This document shows, piece after piece, positions 20,641-27,239 of a stretch of DNA of 27,239 bases. Numbering within the stretch: position 1 is the stretch's first letter; each line of letters starts with the position of its first letter. The stretch covers positions 42,759 through 69,997 of the forward strand of contig BMAT01006140.1 in NCBI GenBank assembly GCA_019649035.1. The letters are read 5' to 3'. The notes under the pieces were generated by a model. The model made no database searches, was not told the origin of the DNA, and saw nothing but the letters and a program-made list of their open reading frames with translations. The position numbers and the translations under genes were made by a program. This stretch comes from Elysia marginata (taxonomy: Eukaryota > Mollusca > Gastropoda > Plakobranchidae).

Positions 20641-20860
20641 CTAATCTAAATATGTCTCTCAGTCGATTTTCATGCCTCCACTAAGTTTTCTCTACCTCTC
20701 TCTGTCTCTCCCGCTTTGGCACCCACTCGAAAATACATGTAGATGAAAAAGAAAAATGTCTTTGCCTTCGAACTTGAAGTGGAGTACACGATACTAAAAA
20801 TACAAAAAGTGAGCAAAAAACCTCTATCCAGGTGTATTTTGGGCAGACCATGCCTAGAAC

Positions 20861-20868
20861 CGTGGGAA
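20861..20868 (+). promoter_or_regulatory. High-affinity-type CSL/Su(H) site
   Basis: CGTGGGAA is an exact match to YGTGRGAA, the site bound by the Notch transcription factor CSL (Su(H)/RBPJ). It lies in intron 2 of a Notch ligand gene, where feedback from the pathway is plausible. A single octamer is weak evidence. Confidence 0.3.
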
Positions 20869-20998
20869 CAGGCGAACCTACACCTTGAAAAAGACAGAAT
20901 GTGTACGAAAAAAAACTGCTGAAAATTTACTATGGGTTTGCCCTGAGTTTTTTTAGCAGTCTCTTCTCATACCTGAAATATAAATGAATTTTACCTAT

Positions 20999-21011
20999 TT
21001 ATTGGAATAAT
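20999..21011. repeat. Possible left target duplication of the LINE remnant
   Basis: TTATTGGAATAAT is repeated exactly at 21578-21590, bracketing the LINE-derived segment and its ATT tail. Because it is AT-rich and merges with the ATT repeat, part of the match could be chance. Confidence 0.55.
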
Positions 21012-21410
21012 ATACAGAATTCTAAGGTACGACATGGAGTGGACTGCTGGTCGGACCATAAGCCATTCATCATCATGAGCAAGACAAGGTTAAAATCAAT
21101 GAAACGCAAAATTCGTCCTGCAAAATGGAACTTAGCCCGGCTCACAGAAAAAGATTGCAAATTTGCAGAGACCGCTGACAAAAAATTTCAGTCAATATCA
21201 ACTAAACACATGGATCCAGAACAGAGGTGGAATAACATCAAAACCACAATCAAGGAAACAGCGAAGGAAACGGTTGGAAAAAAGAAACACGATGCTAAAC
21301 TTTGAATCACAACAGAAATTCTCGACACGATGGAGGACAGAAGAAACGGAAGGTTAAGAACAGAAAAGAATGTAGAGACATGGTTGCCAACCTTCGGACA
21401 GAAGACGGAA
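21012..21410 (+). mobile_element. LINE retrotransposon remnant: end of AP endonuclease and linker
   Basis: The frame from 21012 reads KVRHGVDCWSDHKPF and onward; the SDH motif (about 21048-21056) is the C-terminal catalytic signature of the APE-type endonuclease carried by non-LTR retrotransposons. After a stop at 21303-21305 the same frame continues with ITTEILDTMEDRR, which resembles the LINE linker phrase W-I-T-x-E-I-L that follows the endonuclease; the stop is where a Trp would be expected. The upstream endonuclease and the whole reverse transcriptase are absent. It is a dead fragment, in the same orientation as the host gene, running directly into an ATT repeat. Confidence 0.85.
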
Positions 21411-21512
21411 CTTTATTATTATTATTATTAGTAGTAGTATTATTATTATTATTATTATTATTAGTAGTAGTAGTAGTAGTAGTAGTAGTATTATTATTAT
21501 TATTATTATTAA

Positions 21513-21563
<51 letters not shown>

Positions 21564-21582
21564 TATTATTATTATTATTATT
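21411..21582. repeat. (ATT)n/(AGT)n trinucleotide array
   Basis: About 170 bp of ATT units with two internal blocks of AGT. It abuts the LINE remnant and is the likely expanded tail of that insertion. The poly-Leu/Val and poly-Ile ORFs here are artefacts of the repeat. Confidence 0.93.
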
Positions 21583-21590
21583 GGAATAAT
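21578..21590. repeat. Possible right target duplication of the LINE remnant
   Basis: An exact 13-bp copy of 20999-21011 at the far end of the ATT array. Confidence 0.55.
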
Positions 21591-21674
21591 TTTGGAATAA
21601 AGAATTGGTGTATCCACTCCTTCCTTTCTCGTCTTAATTAAGGTATAAGTCTATTTTTTTTTCAAAATTTTTGT

Positions 21675-21855
21675 TCTGTCTGCCTACCTACCTCCATATT
21701 ATCTGTGGTTCTCTCTATCTATTAGTCTATCTAACTATCCATCTATCTATTCACCTACCTCTCTATCTATCTATTTATCTATCTGTCTGTCTAGCTATAA
21801 TTATATCCATCTACGTTTCTACCTTCATTTCGGTCTATTAACCTTTATCTGTATT
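21675..21855. repeat. Degenerate (CTAT)n/(CTAC)n microsatellite
   Basis: Tetranucleotide units with many substitutions on the + strand; an older array of the same class as 20451-20490. Confidence 0.8.
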
Positions 21856-23355
21856 CTTTTTGGCCTTGGCAGTGTGTTAGATTGACCTCCATCCTTTTTG
21901 CATGAGTTGGTTCATTGTTTATTGATTTTATGTATAAGTATATACAATGCAAATAGTCTTTACGTTTCCAATTTTATATGCTCGCGACCTGCGTCAAATA
22001 ATTAAAAACCGTACTGTACTTTATTTTACCAGAAACATAAACCTGTATCACAGCACTATCGTATGCAAGCTGTATACTTCTAAGTGTTGCATGTTGGCAT
22101 AATTCCAGACAGGTTACAGAAAAATCAGCACATTTTTACCTTGGTTTCTTTTCTTCGACAAAACTGTAATTCACATAACCAGTATTATTCAACTGACATT
22201 AAAGTTGGAGATTCACCAAAAAGAACCTACGCAATAGCTACGTGAGATATTAAAAAAAATATCCCAAAGAAAAAAGGATTGGCAACTGTAGGAAGTTAAT
22301 ATTTCCAAGGCCATTTTACGCATCTTGGCAAAAAGCTTTAATCTCAGAAACTATCCTTTTATTTCAATTTCAATTTTTCTCTGAAAACGACTAACATTCA
22401 AGTCCGACGTTCATTAAGGAGGGCGAGGCTGCATATTTTTAAAGTTGATATTTTTATCCAGTTCTGATAGAATGCGTTCTTGTGTGTTTTATGCGCTGTC
22501 GGTACTTTTAACATTTTGATACTTGAATAATTTCTCCTCATTTTATAGTTTCCTATCTTCCATTTACACTTTGAGGTCCCTGTGTTTCACCTTCACTGTC
22601 TTTCTCTGTATCTATCATAAATCTCACTTCTATCTTTTTCTGTGTTATTAACCATTATCTGCGCGTTTTACAGTCTGTCATTCCTGTGTTTTTTCCTTGT
22701 CTTTAAGACACTGCTTTCTCTGTCTTTCTTTCTCAAGCCCAATATTAAATAGTCATCAATGTGTGTTGTTTCTTTCAACTATGCCTATTTCTTACCTTTT
22801 TTCATTAAATTGCTCCATACTTAACGTCAGCATCGATAATATACTTTTTAAAAATAATGATCGTAAACCCCTTTTCTTTTCTTTTTTGGCAGTAAGCCTA
22901 AGAGCAGTGGTTTTGGTTTTTTTTTATCTTGCATATTTTAATGGGATGCTCCTGGCAGACTGTTAATAGTCGTTCACATGAGAGTTAGATTACACAAAAC
23001 TTGTTCATTAAGGTAGTCTGTGTTATTCATTCATCTGTTGTTGCTTTTTTTTTTTAATTTTTTGAGGGGGGGTGGTGATATATGGGGGCTTTTCAAATGT
23101 ATTAACGTTTTTTTCCCGTGCGCATGCACTTAAACAAATTGAAGAAAGTATAAAATTGACGTAAACGAATCTGAAAAGTACCCAAAAAAAATCATTTCTC
23201 GCTATAAATTATACCTTTAAGGTATACAACACTTAGTTATAAAAAAGAAGGTTATTTTTTAAAAATAAAATTAATGTCACCAAAAGTCTAAAGTTTTATC
23301 TTCTAGAATAATTCCAATGGTTAGTGAATTGCTAAATATTCATTTATTCGTTTCA
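21856..23355. other. Intron 2 stretch, no recognisable gene
   Basis: AT-rich, pyrimidine-biased from about 22540 to 22740. An 89-codon ORF at 22697-22966 is Phe/Leu/Ser-rich with no family resemblance. An NRF1-like TGCGCATGCA lies at 23119-23128. No supported gene or element. Confidence 0.4.
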
Positions 23356-23358
23356 GAG

Positions 23359-23360
<2 letters not shown>

Positions 23361-23427
<67 letters not shown>

Positions 23428-23436
23428 GACAGAGAA
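23361..23436. repeat. (GA)n(GACA)n microsatellite
   Basis: About 19 GA units followed by eight ACAG/GACA units on the + strand. Confidence 0.95.
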
Positions 23437-23589
23437 ATATCACAGGTTTAGAATAAATGACCTCTACTGATTCTTAAAGGCTTTGTTTAAAACAAAGTTA
23501 ATTTTTTTTTAGAAAATGGATTTGAAAAAAAAAAACACAAGCAAGTTTCCAATAATCGTTGCCTTTTTCTTTTCGTGTAGTTACGAAAT

Positions 23590-24010
23590 TTATGTGCATT
23601 AAACATGGCTTGCTCCAAAAAGGCGGCGATACACCGTTTTATTTATTGGCTCGCAAAGGGAGGTTATTCTCATTTCCTGTAAAAGGCACCCCTCAGAGTC
23701 CCAAAACGTAGCTCGTGTGCGCCATTGACGACAGGAAATTGGGCAAAGTGAGCGAAAACAGCGCATGCTCCCAATGGCCGTTTTTCTTGTCATGGCGCCT
23801 TGCTGGTATAATCTGATGACCCGAATCACATGAATTATGGAGGATATCGAAACGAGGCAAATCAGTTCGCCCTCTATGCGGCAATGCGTGGATGGTTCGC
23901 GTTTTATTCATCAGCTTAAAATTCATTACGAAAATCATTCGCTCAGAATCTCATAGTCGTTGAAATGTCATCGCGCAATCAGGAGCTCTAGCCAGTCTAA
24001 TCTAGTTCGC
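23590..24010. promoter_or_regulatory. Candidate intronic enhancer: GC-richer, high-complexity block
   Basis: This 400-bp block stands out from AT-rich, repeat-laden flanks by balanced composition and absence of simple repeats. It has an inverted pair of ETS-like cores, ATTTCCTGT at 23672-23680 and ACAGGAAAT at 23731-23739. Minus-strand ORFs of 76 and 81 codons cross it without family resemblance. Such blocks in large introns of developmental genes are often conserved non-coding elements; conservation cannot be judged from one sequence. Confidence 0.3.
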
Positions 24011-24785
24011 TTTGTGAACATTACAACTATACTAGATGTGATGCGATATTACAAGACCATATGTCGTAATCCTCAGATTTAATGGGCTTTATGACTTTTA
24101 CTGAAATGCAAAATTCATTGCATTACTTTATTTGGAAATATGTCTTCAAAAATTTTGGCATTTTGGTTTGTTTTTACAGGGACATTTTTTAAAAAGTTTT
24201 TGCATTGGACACAATCACGAGAACGTAACTTAAAATATTAAATTGTTTTAAAAAAAACCCAAGAAATTCAACATTTGTGCTGAGAACGTTTTTATCTATT
24301 GACTTCATTACTATTTTGTACATTGTTGGTTTATCATATTTCCCCATAAAAAGAAGGTCGTTTCTTTCAAAAATTGCTTACTCTGTGCAAGATAAAGGAG
24401 AAAAGAAGAAAAGTAGGGCTTCCACAGTGTGAATGCAAGCGATTGAGATATACAAATGCTTCAATGATTTGCAAGTCCGTTTATAAAAACTGTTTTTTTT
24501 TTTTTAAGTTTAGCTTATTTTGAATCAGAAATGTTTACACAAAAAAAAATTAAAGATAAACCTGATTGCCGTTACTTTCAATATCACTTCAATACGGATG
24601 GGTGCAAATAAAGTTGAAGTTTTTAGGAAACAATGCAGAATTTTTAGACGAAATTCTGGCAAGACGCGGTAGAACATTTGAGAGAATAATTACAAGTGTC
24701 TCGAGAAAGAGAAAGAGACAGACGAAACAAAGAGGAGGAGATAGAAAAGTCGAGATATAACTAGAGCCAGAACACTAAAAGAGAT
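24011..24785. other. Intron 2 stretch, no recognisable feature
   Basis: AT-rich with several A- and T-runs; the 64-codon ORF at 24566-24760 ends in a Lys/Arg-rich, purine-biased tail and is not supported as a gene. Confidence 0.4.
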
Positions 24786-24790
24786 ACTAA

Positions 24791-24828
<38 letters not shown>

Positions 24829-24851
24829 AAGAGAGAGAAAAAGAGAGAGAG
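24791..24851. repeat. (GA)n microsatellite
   Basis: A GA array with single GATA and GAAA interruptions on the + strand, immediately left of the candidate TCF/LEF cluster. Confidence 0.94.
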
Positions 24852-24864
24852 TTAAAGACGTTGA

Positions 24865-25230
24865 ACTAAGATGCTTTGAACTAATTCTATCGAACAAGAT
24901 CCGCACGCCACCTCTAATTATACACTATGGCCAATCAAGTACCCTTGTAACATCTTTGATGCGATTTGATTCGTATCGACTAAACTCTGCTCCATTATCG
25001 CCAGCGAAACAGCACCTCCAATAAACTAGCCTTGGTGTAATATCTTTGAAGCTTGCTCGCCCTGAAAAGAAGGGAGACCACCTTCGTCTTGGAAGCGCGA
25101 TAAAGTCTGTCTCGATAATTGGAAAAGTTCACATGAGCAGTTCGCGTAATTTGAAAGAGAGATTGACCTTTACGGCTCGCTGGTTTTTCCCTAATTCACG
25201 TGAAAAATGTCATTACAATGAGACATGATC
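24865..25230. promoter_or_regulatory. Candidate enhancer with three TCF/LEF-like sites
   Basis: The block is relatively GC-rich and repeat-free. CTTTGAA at 24874-24880, CTTTGAT at 24954-24960 and CTTTGAA at 25044-25050 all match the TCF/LEF core CTTTGWW in one orientation. The last two sit in a 16-bp near-repeat (GTAAyATCTTTGAwGC) exactly 90 bp apart. Homeodomain TAATTA at 24915-24920 and a nuclear-receptor-like TGACCTTTA at about 25164 are also present. Wnt input into Jagged genes is known in vertebrates; here it is inference from motifs. Confidence 0.32.
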
Positions 25231-26700
25231 TGCTTAAAACAATCAGGAGGCTAGTTTGCGTTTTGTTCCCTTCTTTTCCTTGCGCATTCCTTATTATCAA
25301 ACTAAGGTAGAGCGTTATAAGATAAAGGTGGTATTACAATTCTTTATTCTTTTCTTACTTGTCTAACGTAAGAGTGTTTTAAATAAACCTTCGGTTATAT
25401 ATAAGAGGACGAAAAACTTTAACCACAAAGTGACGATTTCATTAATAAAAAACACAACAAGGCCTAAGTGTCATTAGGACAATGTATCTAATACTTAATT
25501 TGTAGTGAATTTCACTTCACCGGAATAATACATTTTAGTGAAAATTTGAAAAAAACTTAGAAATTTAAAAAAGCAAACTTAAAAAATAATAGTGATACAT
25601 TCTTCTTAATCTTTCATGCATCCGTATTTTCCAACCGCGCGTTCGCTCTTCCTTTAGTAAAAGTACAATGTGTTATAGTTTTTAAAATCGAAGAAAAAGA
25701 AACAATTCGGTTCAAATATAAACATATTCTAATCCGGTGGACAAAATCGAGTAATATTTATTGATTTGTGCTAAACATGATCTAAACTATTTATCGATCT
25801 CTATGATCTGATACGTATAAAACTGTTGTGTTAATCCCTGACTTCTGGGGTGCAAGTCGTTTTTGTGGCTTACTTAATTTTAAAAAAGCATGTGAGACGA
25901 ACAAAATTCATGAGTGAGAAGAGTTCAAGCTTTTCTTCTCCAAAGAAATTTAATTTGCTTACATCTGCGTTGTAGTGCATACAGTTGTCTCAAAGTTGAA
26001 AAATAGGAAAGAAAAATATTTAGGCCTACTTAAGAATGAAATGTGAGAAACGACTTCATATCAAGTAAACTATGCTTGATCATGAGGCAGGGCTTTTTTA
26101 CAGGTAAAGACCACCGAATTTTAGTATTAGCATTAATGATTTTGCTCAATCATTTCTGATACGCTCAGTGTTAGTTGATCCGACAATGGAAATGTAACTT
26201 ACCATGGTCGTAGACCTGTGTTGACTCATAAGACAATACGTGCGTTATTAAAGTTCAATACAAAACTTATCAAATATTACATTATGTCGCATTCATTTTG
26301 GCCGGTATTGACAGAGTTAAGATTTTAAATTTCTAATTTCGCTAAGATACCTCATGGCACCCGTATATGTGGGCTTGTTTGGCCTGCCCTAAACTTGATG
26401 ATATCTAAACACAAGGGCAGGACAACTTAGTGAAATCTGATTCCAATCAGCTTAAGATATGTAGCCAATTATTCAGCCTTAAAAACCCTTTGGCTAGAAA
26501 TTTGACGTAGATTTCTCTTCTTTTTAATAAGGACTTGAAAGTGTAACTGGTTTGCAACTCAAAGCCTTTCATTTCCCTCTAATATTGGTATGAAAACCTT
26601 GCCCTGCTACGGGCTTTCCCTGGTTGCTATAAACGAACAGTGTATGAACTACATGTTTTTATTTAATCACAATAGCTACAACATAACCTTCATACACCAA
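25231..26700. other. Intron 2 stretch, no recognisable feature
   Basis: AT-rich unique-looking DNA. A CSL-like TGTGAGAA octamer lies at 26042-26049. No ORF above 60 codons worth noting and no repeat family recognised. Confidence 0.4.
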
Positions 26701-27220
26701 CAAGTCTCATGCTAAATCCATGATTATTCCCCTTGCCGGAAGTTGTAACGGAAATCATTAAGTTCTTTCCCCTTTATTTCAAAACTTCCTTTGATGAAAA
26801 AGGATTTGTGCACACGCCAATACCCGTGCAGAATCAAAGGCCCCCACACAAGGAGGAGAGAGGTAAATCTACCATGTCAATAATGAGAGAGCAAGCTACT
26901 TGGAGCTTGTCAGCAACGGCTCCGACATGCAATAAATATCCAGCCTTCCTCTCTCTTCAGGCACAATGCATCGGCACACGTCTGGGGCTATTGACCCAAA
27001 GTCTTCCAGTTACCTGCACAGGTTGCTCAAGGCGACAGTGTTACGTTACGGTCTGCTTCTTCTCATTTCTTGGCTTGCGTGCTCACTCACTTAATAAAGC
27101 CTGACTCATAATTTCTTCAGGCTGAAAAGGTTGTTATATAAAAAGAAAAACTTGATTGCACATAAATTTTCGAGATATGGCTTGCGTAAGCAGGCAATAC
27201 TGCAATATTGGGGGTTTGAG
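26701..27220. other. Right-end block with ETS core and an unassigned ORF
   Basis: A GCCGGAAGT ETS/GABP-type core lies at 26735-26743. A 123-codon ORF on the + strand (26733-27104) is moderately complex with several Cys, but resembles no family I know and has no splice or initiation context that convinces me. AATAAA occurs at 27092-27097 near its end, which could be chance. Confidence 0.25.
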
Positions 27221-27223
27221 GAT

Positions 27224-27239
27224 GGGGGGGGGGGGGGGG
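27224..27239. repeat. Terminal poly-G run
   Basis: Sixteen consecutive G close the sequence. A homopolymer of this kind at a contig end is a common sequencing or assembly stop and may not be the true length. Confidence 0.9.

Larger units (their letters stand above)
8487..27239 (+). other. Intron 2 of the Serrate/Jagged gene (open at right end)
   Basis: It begins with the strong donor gtgagt. The next expected exon, encoding the end of MNNL (a short stretch typically containing VEAWD) and then the DSL domain, was not found by reading through the rest of the window, so the intron is at least 18.75 kb. It contains the transposable elements and microsatellites listed separately. A very short exon could have been missed by eye. 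Confidence 0.7.

Noticed and set aside
21302-21617. Poly-Leu/Val and poly-Ile ORFs
   Set aside because: Direct translations of the (ATT)n/(AGT)n array.
26733-27104. 123-codon + strand ORF with a nearby AATAAA, as a separate gene or the next exon of the ligand
   Set aside because: The peptide shows no MNNL/DSL/EGF features and no other family; I kept it only as an unassigned block.

Overview
This is an AT-rich, repeat-rich animal nuclear DNA contig. Introns, canonical GT/AG splice sites, long microsatellites, a tRNA-derived SINE, a LINE remnant and foldback elements all mark it as metazoan. The dense (CT)n/(CTAT)n/(GTCT)n arrays, together with a tRNA-headed SINE ending in an AACCT-like tail, suggest a lophotrochozoan, most likely a mollusc and possibly a cephalopod. 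That placement is inference. The sequence begins in a (CAT)n run, ends in a run of 16 G and contains a short N gap inside a (GA)n tract, so its limits look like assembly breaks at simple repeats.

The only protein-coding gene I can support is the 5' end of a Notch ligand of the Serrate/Jagged type on the + strand. Exon 1 carries a 5' leader and, from an ATG at 7149, a signal peptide followed by the first residues of the mature protein; it ends at a phase-0 donor after 7298. Intron 1 is 927 bp. Exon 2 (8226-8486) encodes most of the MNNL domain, the N-terminal domain of Notch ligands, with its cysteines and the GGN...LPFxFAW signature that separates Jagged from Delta. The next exons (end of MNNL, DSL, EGF repeats) are not visible, so everything from 8487 to the right end reads as intron 2, at least 18.75 kb long.

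Layout: 1-6690 is upstream, apparently intergenic DNA with CT/GA-rich tracts; 6690-7298 is a relatively GC-rich promoter/first-exon block with a palindromic pair of YY1-like cores and a long overlapping upstream ORF; 7299-8225 is intron 1; 8226-8486 is exon 2; 8487-27239 is intron 2. Intron 2 holds a 157-bp foldback element (11037-11193), a second diverged foldback (about 12227-12500), a complete SINE with 12-bp target-site duplications (17217-17552), a LINE endonuclease remnant joined directly to a long (ATT)n tail with a possible 13-bp target duplication (20999-21590), many (CT)n and (GA)n arrays, and several GC-richer blocks that are candidate enhancers or unrecognised transcribed pieces.

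No operon, CRISPR array, functional tRNA, rRNA or bacterial-type system is present. The observations most worth testing are the regulatory and structural features of the large first introns of this Notch-ligand gene and the unusual transposon structures inside them.
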